A DNA stretch of 64,000 nucleotides from a virus (IMGVR_UViG_3300046804_004006:1-64000), one strand, 5' to 3'. Shown: positions 48,715 to 57,866, numbered from the stretch's first letter. Numbers and translations are program-made. The notes: a model not told the origin generated them from the sequence alone.

Positions 48715-50121
48715 ATGCTTAATCCCTTTTTCCTTCAAGGTTCTAAAACAGAGCAAGGTCTTATTCAAGACTTAATCAATGAGCAACTAAGAATGTATGG
48801 TGTTGAGGTTTATTATTTGCCAAGAAAATATGTTACAGAAAAAACTGTGATTAGAGAATTAATTGAATCCAGTTTTGAAAGTGCGTATCCAATAGAAGCA
48901 TATGTTAATACCTATGAAGGATATGGAGATAATCCAACAATTTTATCAAAATTTGGAATTCAAGCATTAAATGAAATAACCTTAACAATATCAAGAGAAA
49001 GATTTAAAAATTATATTTCTCCTTTAATTAAAGATAAATCAAATATAAAGTTATCAACAAGACCAAAAGAGGGAGATCTAGTTTATTTTCCTTTAGGCGA
49101 CAGGTTATTTGAAATAAAATATGTTGAACATGAAAAACCTTTTTATCAGTTACAAGGATTATATACATATGAATTGAGATGCGAACTCTTTAGATATGAA
49201 GACGAAGTAATAGAAACAGGCATCGAAGAGATTGATGATAATATCAATGGTACAGGTGAAGAGGAGACAAAACCTGTTGGGGTAGTTCAAAAACTTATCA
49301 TGGTTGGCACCGCAGTAACAGCGACTGCTACCGTATCTATAGTTAATGGTGGAATTAGATCTATAACAGTCACTAACCGAGGAGGTGGATATACAAGCAC
49401 TCCAACTGTTGGTATTTCTTCAGCACCAAGTGGAGGTAAAACAGCAACAGCGATTGCAAAAATGATAGGTGGTATTGTTGTATGTAATGATAACACAAAT
49501 CCATCCGCACAGTCAGTTCAAAGTGTAGAAATAACTAACGCTGGATATGGATATACAACAACACCCGGAATAAGATTTATTGGCGGAGGAGGAAGTGGAG
49601 CTACAGGAATAGCATCAATAGGAAATGGTATAGTTGGAATTATAACAGTTACTAATTCTGGTTCTGGGTATGTTAATTCACCTATAATTACATTTACTGG
49701 AATATCGACAGTTTCTGCTGCGGCTACTGCTATTGTTTCTGCAGCGGGAACAATAGCAGCAATTCACATAACAAACTCTGGACTTGGATATACACAATCA
49801 CCTACAATTACTATAGGAAATCCATCAATAAATTCATCCGGAACTTTCATATTTAATGAAACAGTGACAGGATCTCAAAGTGGAACTACAGGAAGAGTTA
49901 GATCTTGGAATTCAACAACTAATGTTTTGGAAGTATCAAATGTTGATGGTCAATTTGTTGCGGGAGAAAATATTATTGGGACTGCTTCAAGTGCATCACA
50001 TTATCTAAGATCTATCGACACGTTAATAGTTAAAGATGGATTTACTGCAAATGATGATATAGAAGAAGAAGCAGATGAAATCGTAGACTTTAGTGAGAAA
50101 AATCCTTTTGGGATGCCATAA
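48715..50121 (+). CDS. 14: Neck protein gp14 with inserted repeat domain
   Basis: Residues 1-165 are typical gp14 (SKTEQGLIQDLINEQLRMYG; GDLVYFPLGDRLFEIKYVE), and the tail (FVDFSEKNPFG-like end) is also typical. T4 gp14 is 256 residues; this one is 468. The excess, residues ~195-430, consists of four or more 'NxGxGYxxxPxIxxxG' beta repeats as in gp7 and gp8. The ATG is 3 bases after the gp13 stop. The insert would project from the neck. Confidence 0.9.
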   Translation: MLNPFFLQGSKTEQGLIQDLINEQLRMYGVEVYYLPRKYVTEKTVIRELIESSFESAYPIEAYVNTYEGYGDNPTILSKFGIQALNEITLTISRERFKNYISPLIKDKSNIKLSTRPKEGDLVYFPLGDRLFEIKYVEHEKPFYQLQGLYTYELRCELFRYEDEVIETGIEEIDDNINGTGEEETKPVGVVQKLIMVGTAVTATATVSIVNGGIRSITVTNRGGGYTSTPTVGISSAPSGGKTATAIAKMIGGIVVCNDNTNPSAQSVQSVEITNAGYGYTTTPGIRFIGGGGSGATGIASIGNGIVGIITVTNSGSGYVNSPIITFTGISTVSAAATAIVSAAGTIAAIHITNSGLGYTQSPTITIGNPSINSSGTFIFNETVTGSQSGTTGRVRSWNSTTNVLEVSNVDGQFVAGENIIGTASSASHYLRSIDTLIVKDGFTANDDIEEEADEIVDFSEKNPFGMP

Positions 50122-50123
50122 AC

Positions 50124-50131
50124 CATAAATA
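50124..50131 (+). promoter_or_regulatory. T4-type late promoter, CATAAATA
   Basis: Lies 38 bases before the gp15 ATG, just after the gp14 stop. Confidence 0.6.
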
Positions 50132-50169
50132 AAAGTTATTATGATTAATTAATAGGAATTATAAAAAGT

Positions 50170-51171
50170 ATGTTTGAGTATTTTTATCACCAAATTTTAA
50201 GAAGAACCGTAATTGCCTTTGGTTCTTTATTTAATGATATTAGTATTAAACATACTAATAATAATGGAGTTGTAGTTAGTTCAATTAAAATTCCTCTTGC
50301 GTATGGACCAACACAAAAATTTCTTGCAAGATTAGAACAATCTCCAGATTTAAACAAACCAGTTCAAATTACATTACCAAGAATGTCATTTGAATTTACT
50401 GGGTTAACTTATGATTCAGCGAGAAAATCAACAACAACACAAACCTTTACCGCAAAATCTGCTACTGACGGAACAGAAACAAAAAAAATATATCTACCAG
50501 TTCCATATAATATGCAATTTGAACTTAGTATTATGTCTAAATTAAATGATGATGCTTTGCAAATTGTTGAGCAAATTTTACCTTATTTTCAACCGGCATA
50601 TACAATGTCGGTTGAATTAGTCGATGGTATTAATGAAAAAAGAGATGTTCCAGTCGTTCTTGAAAATATCACAATGCAAGACGATTATGAAGGAAACTTT
50701 ACAACAAGAAGAGTATTAATTTATACACTAAGATTTACTGTTAAAACATATCTTTTTGGTCCGATTTCTTCTGCAACAAAAGATATTATCAAAAAAACCA
50801 CAGTCAGTTACATTACTGGAGATACCACATCTTCTCCAACAAGAGAAGTTGTTTACTCTTCAGAACCAAGAGCAACCAAAAATTATACTGGAACTGTTGT
50901 AACAAATATTTCCAAAGATGTAACAACTGAAGACATATTAATCACTGTAGATAATGCAAGTTCAATTTCAACAAATACATATCTCGATATAGAAGGTGAA
51001 GAAGTTTTTGTAAGGTTAAAAACTGGAAATATTCTCACCGTAGATAGGGGTAGAGATGGAACTAATATTACATCACACTTAGCAGGTGCTCAAGTCAAGT
51101 CCATTACTACCTCAGATAACTTATTAATCGAGGATGGCGATGATTTTGGTTTTGGTGGATCTAATTCTTGA
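50170..51171 (+). CDS. 15: Tail sheath stabiliser and completion protein gp15
   Basis: Residues 1-210 match gp15: FEYFYHQILRRTVIAFGSLF, then KFLARLEQSPDLNKPVQITLPRMSFE in two segments, and a TMQDDYEGNF segment. The 333-residue length exceeds T4 gp15 (272). The C-terminal ~90 residues add an IDNASSIS...LDIEGEEVFV...VDRGRDGT-type module shared with gp7. gp15 caps the sheath and joins the tail to the head. Confidence 0.9.
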   Translation: MFEYFYHQILRRTVIAFGSLFNDISIKHTNNNGVVVSSIKIPLAYGPTQKFLARLEQSPDLNKPVQITLPRMSFEFTGLTYDSARKSTTTQTFTAKSATDGTETKKIYLPVPYNMQFELSIMSKLNDDALQIVEQILPYFQPAYTMSVELVDGINEKRDVPVVLENITMQDDYEGNFTTRRVLIYTLRFTVKTYLFGPISSATKDIIKKTTVSYITGDTTSSPTREVVYSSEPRATKNYTGTVVTNISKDVTTEDILITVDNASSISTNTYLDIEGEEVFVRLKTGNILTVDRGRDGTNITSHLAGAQVKSITTSDNLLIEDGDDFGFGGSNS

Positions 51172-51177
51172 TAAGTT

Positions 51178-51609
51178 ATGAAAATGACAAAAAAGTTTGA
51201 CAAATTAAATGACACTTTTAATGTAAGTGGAGAAATAGTTTCTACTGAAGTGGAATCTTCGATTGAAAAAGTAGAAAAAATATCGTCAGGCGTGGATGAT
51301 ATTAAAAAGGACTATGAGTATACTAGGGGAAATTTATATTCAATAATTGAAAAAGGACAAGAAGCTATTAATGGAATTTTAGAGTTGGCGCAGGAAAGTG
51401 AAATGCCTCGCGCATATGAAGTTGCCGGTCAACTTATTAAAAATGTTGCGGATGCGACTGATAAATTAATGGATCTCCAAAAGAAACTTAAAGACGTTGA
51501 AGAAGAAAAACAAAAGGGGCCAACAACAGTTAATAATGCATTATTTGTAGGATCAACTGCAGAATTAGCAAAATTGTTAAAACAACAAACTCAAAATGAA
51601 GACATTTAA
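51178..51609 (+). CDS. 16: Terminase small subunit gp16
   Basis: The 143-residue coiled-coil-rich protein (T4 gp16 is 164) contains DYEYTRGNLYSIIEKGQEAI and LAQESEMPRAYEVAGQLIK (~residues 56-93), the gp16 signature. It forms an oligomeric ring that stimulates gp17 packaging ATPase. The next gene starts within its last codons. Unlike T4, it is separated from gene 17 by two internal-protein-type genes. Confidence 0.9.
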   Translation: MKMTKKFDKLNDTFNVSGEIVSTEVESSIEKVEKISSGVDDIKKDYEYTRGNLYSIIEKGQEAINGILELAQESEMPRAYEVAGQLIKNVADATDKLMDLQKKLKDVEEEKQKGPTTVNNALFVGSTAELAKLLKQQTQNEDI

Positions 51610-51751
51610 ACAGTTTCAAGAAGACTGGAGTAATAAATACAAGAAGAGTATTGATTGCTCGAATCCAAAAGGATTTTCTCAGCGTGCTCATTGTGCCGCA
51701 AGAAGAAAGAGAGCAAAAGGTGAAGAGACTAAATCAAAACCAATTGAGTAA
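51596..51751 (+). CDS. Small CTS-bearing basic protein (51 aa)
   Basis: Begins MKTFKQFQEDWSNKYKK, aligned with the T4 capsid-targeting sequence though without a clean gp21 site. It continues CSNPKGFSQRAHCAARRKRA, a Cys-pair motif I have seen in other marine-phage small proteins. It overlaps gp16 by 14 bases and its TAA overlaps the next ATG by one base. Likely co-assembled into the head; function unknown. Confidence 0.75.
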   Translation: MKTFKQFQEDWSNKYKKSIDCSNPKGFSQRAHCAARRKRAKGEETKSKPIE

Positions 51752-53649
51752 TGCCCCAAATCAAGTCACATAAAACAGTCGAACAAATTGCAAAGAAACA
51801 TCGTCTTGATGTTTCTTTCATACAAAAGCAACTTGATATGGGTGAACCCATCGAACATGAACATACAAAAGATCATGAACTTGCAATGGATATTGCACTT
51901 CAACATCTTGATGAAATTCCAGACTATTATACTCGTTTGAAAAAAATGGAAGCAGATGCCAAAAAGCATCATAAAAAATTTAAAGATGTAAAAGAAGAAA
52001 CTAAATCTGGAGATGAAGGTCTTCACGATTGGTTTAATAAATCAAAGTCAAGTGACGGTAAGAAAGGATGGGTTCAACTTGGAGGAAAGTGGGCAGGAAA
52101 ACCTTGTGCTCGTCAACAAGGTCAAACTTCCACCCCTAAGTGCGGAAGTTCTAAGATGAGTAAAACACTTTCTAAAGACGAAGAAGAAAAAGCAAGACGT
52201 AGAAAAAATATTCAAGACCCAAATCAACCAGAAAAAACTGGCGGAGCAAAACCAACTAACGTAAGAACTGAAGAGATGAATCTACAAGAAGTTAAAGACA
52301 AACCAGGTAAAAGTAGTGGCAAAAAAGATGCTTGTTACCATAAGGTAAAGTCTCGTTATAGTGTTTGGCCTAGTGCGTATGCATCTGGAGCACTAGTCAA
52401 GTGCCGTAAGGTTGGTGCAGATAACTGGGGAACCAAGTCCGAAGCAATGGAAGAACAAAGATATTGCCCATTATGCGATAAAAGAGAAACTAGATCCGAA
52501 TGTTCTTACGGGGGAAAGGCGTGGGATAAAGTTTCTGTAAAAGATCATGAGTATTCAATGGCTAGGTCTGAAATTGAATCTATTATAAATGCAGCAGAAA
52601 GACTTAAATCAAAAGTTGCAAAAGGTGAGGGCAGTCTCGAAGCATGGGTCCAGTCCAAAATAACTAAAGCTGCGGATTATATTGATACTGCAGCAGATTA
52701 TGTTGCTAGTGGAGAAATGGAAGAATCGGTTGGTTATAAAATAAATCCAGAATCTCATTCGTCGCAAAAATTATCATCAGCGGCAAAAAAAATTGATAGG
52801 ATGACAACAACACAACAAGCACAATTGCCACCAAAAGCAAAGCAAATAGTCGGCACAACTTTACCTAAATTTGAAGAAACCCTAGTTGATAAAATTACAA
52901 GTGAAATTGTAATCGAAAAATGCTGGCCTGGTTATAAAAAGAATGGTATGAAAATAATGTTTAGGAAAAGTTATCCAAATTGCGTAAAAGTAGAGGATGT
53001 AACTATTGAGGATGCAGATGGAAATACTTTCGCGGAAATAGTTGATATAATTAATCCTGAACTTATCAGGGGATTTAAGTCTCAAGTAGATGAGGCGACT
53101 AGGATGCAAGCACAAACCGGAAATGTAATTTCAGCGACTCTTTCATGGAGAGGAAAATATTACTCACTTAAATTGTTTTTCCCTCAAGTCAAACTTCCCA
53201 CTCGCAAAGAAATTAACGATGAGATTCAAAAAGTTTATCCGAATTGTAATTTAGTGTATCATTCTGTATCTGAACTTCAACCAGGACAACCTCTTATTCA
53301 GGCGTTTGGTCCACAAGGTGGAAGTTTTGCAAGTCCGGGACCTAGTAAAAAATATATAAAACCTTATGGCGAACAAGTGGAATTTGGGGAGGATTGGCAA
53401 TCAGTCAATCGTAAAGATAAAACTGATGGGTTAAGTCAAAAAGCGGTAAATGCATATCGTAGAGAAAATCCAGGATCAAAACTTCAAACCGCAGTAACTG
53501 AGAAGAATCCAAGTGGAAAAAGAGCACAACGTCGTAAGTCATTTTGTAGTCGTATGTCTGGAATGAAGAAAAGATTAACTTCGGCAGAAACTGCAAGAGA
53601 TCCAGATTCAAGAATCAATAAAGCACTTCGTCGTTGGAATTGTAATTAA
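51751..53649 (+). CDS. Mosaic virion/internal protein (632 aa)
   Basis: A chain of small modules. Residues ~38-65 (HTKDHELAMDIALQHLDEIP) resemble DUF5661. A GGKWAGKPCARQ...PKCGSSKM Cys motif lies at ~110-130. Residues ~192-220 (ACYHKVKSRYSVWPSAYASG) resemble DUF5872. A CPLCDKR...C segment follows (~235-250). CWPGYKK is at ~391, shared with the 2600 protein. A SATLSWRGKYYSLKLFF domain (~461-500) is related to the 60356 protein. The C-terminal KSFCSRMSGMKKRLTSA...RWNC resembles DUF6321. Lys-rich linkers join them. It sits between the terminase genes; probably a virion or core protein, role unknown. Confidence 0.8.
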   Translation: MPQIKSHKTVEQIAKKHRLDVSFIQKQLDMGEPIEHEHTKDHELAMDIALQHLDEIPDYYTRLKKMEADAKKHHKKFKDVKEETKSGDEGLHDWFNKSKSSDGKKGWVQLGGKWAGKPCARQQGQTSTPKCGSSKMSKTLSKDEEEKARRRKNIQDPNQPEKTGGAKPTNVRTEEMNLQEVKDKPGKSSGKKDACYHKVKSRYSVWPSAYASGALVKCRKVGADNWGTKSEAMEEQRYCPLCDKRETRSECSYGGKAWDKVSVKDHEYSMARSEIESIINAAERLKSKVAKGEGSLEAWVQSKITKAADYIDTAADYVASGEMEESVGYKINPESHSSQKLSSAAKKIDRMTTTQQAQLPPKAKQIVGTTLPKFEETLVDKITSEIVIEKCWPGYKKNGMKIMFRKSYPNCVKVEDVTIEDADGNTFAEIVDIINPELIRGFKSQVDEATRMQAQTGNVISATLSWRGKYYSLKLFFPQVKLPTRKEINDEIQKVYPNCNLVYHSVSELQPGQPLIQAFGPQGGSFASPGPSKKYIKPYGEQVEFGEDWQSVNRKDKTDGLSQKAVNAYRRENPGSKLQTAVTEKNPSGKRAQRRKSFCSRMSGMKKRLTSAETARDPDSRINKALRRWNCN

Positions 53650-53665
53650 TAGGTAGGTTTTTGTT

Positions 53666-55312
53666 ATGTCAAATGATGTATATCTTGGTAACCCGTTACT
53701 AAAAAAAGCAAATACTCCAATCGAATTTACCCAAGAACAAATTCTTGAGTTTGTTAAGTGTAAAGACGATCCTGTTTATTTTGCTAAAAATTACGTAAAA
53801 ATTGTTACTCTTGATCATGGTCTACAAACTTTTACTCCATATCATTTTCAAGAAAAGTTAATTAATAACTTCCATAAGCATAGATTTAATATTTGCAAGA
53901 TGCCACGACAGACTGGCAAATCAACTACTGTTGTGTCATTTTTGCTTCATTATGCAGTTTTTAATGATAATGTAAATATTGGTATCCTTGCAAACAAGGC
54001 AGCTACAGCAAGAGAACTTTTGGATAGACTTCAAACTGCATATGAGAATCTACCAAAATGGATGCAACAGGGGATTATCTCCTGGAACAAAGGTTCTCTT
54101 GAATTAGAAAATGGATCTAAAATCTTGGCAGCATCAACATCCGCATCTGCTGTCCGAGGAATGTCATTCAACATTCTATTTTTGGATGAATTTGCGTTCG
54201 TTCCAAATCATATTGCAGATTCTTTTTTTGCATCCGTTTATCCAACTATTACTTCAGGTAAACAGACTAAGGTAATTATAGTTTCTACTCCACATGGTAT
54301 GAATCACTTTTACCGAATGTGGCACGATGCTGAAAAAGGTAAGAATGAATATGTGTTCACGGATGTTCATTGGAGTGAAGTTCCCGGACGAGATGAAGAG
54401 TGGAAAAAACAAACGATTGCAAATACCTCTGAGCAGCAATTCAAGGTTGAGTTTGAGTGTGAATTCTTAGGATCAGTAGATACTTTAATCGCCCCATCAA
54501 AACTCAGATCTCTCGCGTATGATCACCCCAAGACTCGCAGCGCGGGTTTAGATGTTTATGAGGATCCTATTCAAAACCATGATTATCTTATTACTGTAGA
54601 CGTTGCTAGAGGTGTTGGAAATGATTATTCTGCATTTACTGTTGTTGATATTACTGAATTTCCGCATAAAGTAGTTGCAAAATATAGAAATAATGAAATT
54701 AAACCAATGCTATTTCCGAGCATTGTTCACGAAGCTGCAACTGCATATAATAATTCTTACATTTTATGTGAGGTGAATGATGTAGGAGATCAGGTAGCAA
54801 GTATTCTTCAATATGATTTAGAATATAATAATCTTCTTATGTGTTCTATGAGAGGAAGAGCCGGTCAAATTGTTGGGCAAGGATTTTCGGGTAAGAAGAC
54901 TCAATTGGGGGTTAAGATGTCCAAAACGGTTAAAAAAGTTGGATGTCTTAATTTAAAGACTATGGTAGAGGAAAATAAACTTTTCCTAAACGACTATGAT
55001 ATTATAAGTGAACTTACAACTTTTATTCAAAAACATAATTCATTTGAAGCTGAAGAGGGTTGTAATGATGATCTTGCTATGTGTTTGGTAATTTATGCCT
55101 GGTTAGTAGCACAGGACTATTTTAAAGAACTTACTGATCAAGATGTTAGAAAAAGATTATATGAAGAACAAAAAAATCAAATAGAGCAAGATATGTCTCC
55201 ATTTGGTTTTATTTCGGACGGTTTAGATAGTAGTAGTTTTGTTGACGTTGATGGCGATAGATGGTTTGTTGATGAATATGGAGATATGGCTTATATGTGG
55301 GAGTATAATTGA
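53666..55312 (+). CDS. 17: Terminase large subunit gp17
   Basis: The 548-residue packaging motor (T4 gp17 is 610). ATPase: PRQTGKST Walker A (residues 80-87), ILFLDEF Walker B (170-176, D174/E175) and VSTPHG coupling motif (~207-212). The nuclease lobe begins with VDVARG (D312) and ends near NDDLAMCLVIYAW. It translocates and cuts concatemeric DNA at the gp20 portal. AGGT upstream is a weak ribosome site. The stop overlaps the next ATG. Confidence 0.95.
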   Translation: MSNDVYLGNPLLKKANTPIEFTQEQILEFVKCKDDPVYFAKNYVKIVTLDHGLQTFTPYHFQEKLINNFHKHRFNICKMPRQTGKSTTVVSFLLHYAVFNDNVNIGILANKAATARELLDRLQTAYENLPKWMQQGIISWNKGSLELENGSKILAASTSASAVRGMSFNILFLDEFAFVPNHIADSFFASVYPTITSGKQTKVIIVSTPHGMNHFYRMWHDAEKGKNEYVFTDVHWSEVPGRDEEWKKQTIANTSEQQFKVEFECEFLGSVDTLIAPSKLRSLAYDHPKTRSAGLDVYEDPIQNHDYLITVDVARGVGNDYSAFTVVDITEFPHKVVAKYRNNEIKPMLFPSIVHEAATAYNNSYILCEVNDVGDQVASILQYDLEYNNLLMCSMRGRAGQIVGQGFSGKKTQLGVKMSKTVKKVGCLNLKTMVEENKLFLNDYDIISELTTFIQKHNSFEAEEGCNDDLAMCLVIYAWLVAQDYFKELTDQDVRKRLYEEQKNQIEQDMSPFGFISDGLDSSSFVDVDGDRWFVDEYGDMAYMWEYN

Positions 55313-55542
55313 TGGATCTAGACAAACAAATAAAATTGAGTCATTTGTTACTTGTGGATAGAAAATGTAGAGTATGTGGGGAAATGAAAAATCTTATAGA
55401 TGGGTTTTACAGAACACGCAAAGATAGAGGTCCAGTTGCATCATCATATTCATATGAATGTAAAGACTGTACAGTAAAACGCATTGTCACTAATAGAATA
55501 AAAAGTAGTGTTTTTGATAAATGGGAATATCCTGACTGGTAA
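55312..55542 (+). CDS. Small zinc-finger-like protein (76 aa)
   Basis: CRVCGEMK...ECKDC gives two Cys-x2-Cys pairs about 30 residues apart, like a small zinc-binding domain, with FYRTRKDRG between them. This is the spacing of phage-borne HNH-associated zinc ribbons, but no HNH residues follow. The ATG overlaps the gp17 stop; a TTG three bases earlier is less likely. Function unknown. Confidence 0.7.
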   Translation: MDLDKQIKLSHLLLVDRKCRVCGEMKNLIDGFYRTRKDRGPVASSYSYECKDCTVKRIVTNRIKSSVFDKWEYPDW

Positions 55543-55582
55543 TTTGTTCACGTCACATTTCCCCCGCGAAAAGTAACTTTTT

Positions 55583-55590
55583 AATAAATA
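55583..55590 (+). promoter_or_regulatory. T4-type late promoter, AATAAATA
   Basis: Lies 35 bases before the tail sheath gene. Confidence 0.65.
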
Positions 55591-55625
55591 TTTTTTAGAT
55601 AAACTGAGACTTCACGGAGAAAAAC

Positions 55626-57830
55626 ATGGCGACTCCTCAATTATCTCCAGGCGTACTCGTCAGAGAGGTTGATTTAACAGTAGGAAGAGCTGATAATGTC
55701 TTAGATAATATCGGTGCGATTGCAGGACCCTTCCCAATCGGACCAGTTGACTTTCCAATTGATATTACTACAGAACAAGATTTAATCAACGTATTTGGCA
55801 AACCACTTTCAACAGACTCCCAGTATGAATACTGGATGAGTGCATCATCTTTCCTTTCATATGGTGGTGTTCTTAAAGTCGTAAGAACTGGTGGGTCATC
55901 TCTCAATAATGCCAATGCTGGTGTTGGTGCTGCATATACAACATCTTTAGATATTGATAATTATGATGATTATATCAATAATCACTCAGACGGTAACAAT
56001 TTTACGTTTGCTGCTAAGAATCCAGGATCTTGGGCAAATAACTTAAAGGTATGCGTGATTGATGATCTGGGAGATCAAATTATTGGTATCACAACAACAA
56101 ACCCAGGTGCTCTTGGAGCAGCAATTGGTTATGGAGTAACAACAACACTTACATCAACAGTTCTTGCTGGATCCGGATCTACTTCTCTATTTACTGGTTA
56201 TCTAAAAGGAATTATCACCGGTGTTACTACTGATGCAACAAATAGCAACAGTAATATCACAGTAAGAATTACATCAAGAGTATCTTCCGGCGGAACGGAG
56301 ACTAGAATTAATTACGCGGAGGGATCATCTACAGCAGCGTTTGCAGCAGCACAAACAATTAACTTTATCAACTCTTCAGGTATTTCTACTGGAAGTGCGA
56401 CAGTTGCTTCAGTCTCTGATTGGTATAATCAACAAACTTTAGGATTAACTAACACGACTATTTACTGGAAGTCAATTGCACCAAAACCCGTTTCAAATAG
56501 ATATTCTCTTGATAGAAACGGCAAAAATGACGCAATTCACGTAGTTGTAGTTGATGACTTAGGAACCATTACTGGCAATCAAGGAACAATTCTTGAGAAG
56601 CATTTAAGTCTATCGAAAGCACTTGATTCAGTTTCTGCAGTAAATTCTCCGCAAAAGATCTGGTACGAACAATATCTTGCAGATTTCTCATCGCAAGTTT
56701 ATGCGGGAGGGAATCCATCAAGCGCGGCAGATTCTTATTGGGGAACTGCACCAAGAGCTACTGGATTTACTACTTATTCCGGTGTTGCATCGGCATCATT
56801 TACTCCAATCACAACTGCAAATGGACTATGGGGAGCGAATGCACAGGATGTAACTTTTAGTGCAATTGGAAACGTAACTTATGCACTAGGTGGAGGTGTT
56901 GACTATTCTGCTTCAGGTGGAATGAAAGCTGCTCTTGGAGACCTTATTACTTCATATGAAAAGTTCTCAAATAAAGATGAAGTTCAAGTTGATTATTTAA
57001 TCATGGGCCCTGGAATGGATTCTCAAGCAGATTCTCAAGCAAAAGCAAGTTATTTGATTTCTCTTGCACAACAAAGACAAGATTGTGTTGCAACCGTTGG
57101 GCCACATAAATCTGATTTAGTTGGATTGACGAATACAACTACGCAGACAACCAATTTAATTAAATACTTTAGTTCACTTCCATCTTCATCATATGCAGTT
57201 TTTGATAGTGGATACAAGTATACTTATGATAGATTTAACAATAAGTTTGTTTATATTCCTTGCAATGCTGATGTTGCAGGTTTAATGACAAGAACAAATA
57301 TTGTTGCATATCCTTGGTTCTCTCCTGCTGGGCAGCAAAGAGGTATTATTAATAACGCAATTAAACTTGCTTATAATCCAAGTAAAGCTCAGAGAGATCA
57401 ACTTTATCCCCAAAGAATTAATGCAATTGTAACTCAACCTGGTGTTGGTACTCTTCTTTTTGGAGATAAAACTGCACTTGGATATGCTTCTGCTTTTGAC
57501 AGAATCAATGTTCGTCGCCTTTTCCTTACTATTGAACAAGCATTACAAAGAGCTGCTCAAGCACAACTCTTTGAATTAAACGATGAGTTAACGAGAGCAA
57601 ACTTTAAGAACATTGTTGAACCATATCTCCGAGACGTTCAGGCAAAGAGAGGTCTTTATGGATTTCTCGTTGTTTGTGATACAACAAACAATACTCCAGA
57701 CGTTATTGATAACAATGAATTTAGAGCGGACATTTACCTGAAGCCCGCCAAATCTATTAATTATGTCACTCTTACCTTTGTTGCGACACGCACTGGAGTA
57801 AGTTTTGAAGAAGTTGCAGGTACTGTTTGA
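55626..57830 (+). CDS. 18: Tail sheath protein gp18
   Basis: The 734-residue contractile sheath subunit (T4 gp18 is 659) starts with SPGVLVREVDLT, the conserved sheath N-terminus. It contains AVFDSGYKYTYDRFNNKFVYIPCNADVAG (~520-548, shown in parts), then WFSPAGQQRG and NIVEPYLRDVQAKRGLYGF, all characteristic. The C-terminus ends in the AxxTGVSFEEVAG strand that swaps between sheath subunits. GGAG lies ahead of the ATG. Confidence 0.95.
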   Translation: MATPQLSPGVLVREVDLTVGRADNVLDNIGAIAGPFPIGPVDFPIDITTEQDLINVFGKPLSTDSQYEYWMSASSFLSYGGVLKVVRTGGSSLNNANAGVGAAYTTSLDIDNYDDYINNHSDGNNFTFAAKNPGSWANNLKVCVIDDLGDQIIGITTTNPGALGAAIGYGVTTTLTSTVLAGSGSTSLFTGYLKGIITGVTTDATNSNSNITVRITSRVSSGGTETRINYAEGSSTAAFAAAQTINFINSSGISTGSATVASVSDWYNQQTLGLTNTTIYWKSIAPKPVSNRYSLDRNGKNDAIHVVVVDDLGTITGNQGTILEKHLSLSKALDSVSAVNSPQKIWYEQYLADFSSQVYAGGNPSSAADSYWGTAPRATGFTTYSGVASASFTPITTANGLWGANAQDVTFSAIGNVTYALGGGVDYSASGGMKAALGDLITSYEKFSNKDEVQVDYLIMGPGMDSQADSQAKASYLISLAQQRQDCVATVGPHKSDLVGLTNTTTQTTNLIKYFSSLPSSSYAVFDSGYKYTYDRFNNKFVYIPCNADVAGLMTRTNIVAYPWFSPAGQQRGIINNAIKLAYNPSKAQRDQLYPQRINAIVTQPGVGTLLFGDKTALGYASAFDRINVRRLFLTIEQALQRAAQAQLFELNDELTRANFKNIVEPYLRDVQAKRGLYGFLVVCDTTNNTPDVIDNNEFRADIYLKPAKSINYVTLTFVATRTGVSFEEVAGTV

Positions 57831-57838
57831 TTTTAGTC

Positions 57839-57846
57839 AATAAATA
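57839..57846 (+). promoter_or_regulatory. T4-type late promoter, AATAAATA
   Basis: Lies 20 bases before the gp19 GTG start, in the 36-base gap between sheath and tube genes. Confidence 0.65.
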
Positions 57847-57866
57847 ACCCAAGGAGGTAATCAATC

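Noticed and set aside
51632-51639. AATAAATA as a late promoter for the 51751 gene
   Set aside because: It lies inside the 51-aa CTS gene and 111 bases from the next start, unlike the 18-40 base spacing of the others. Possible but unsupported.
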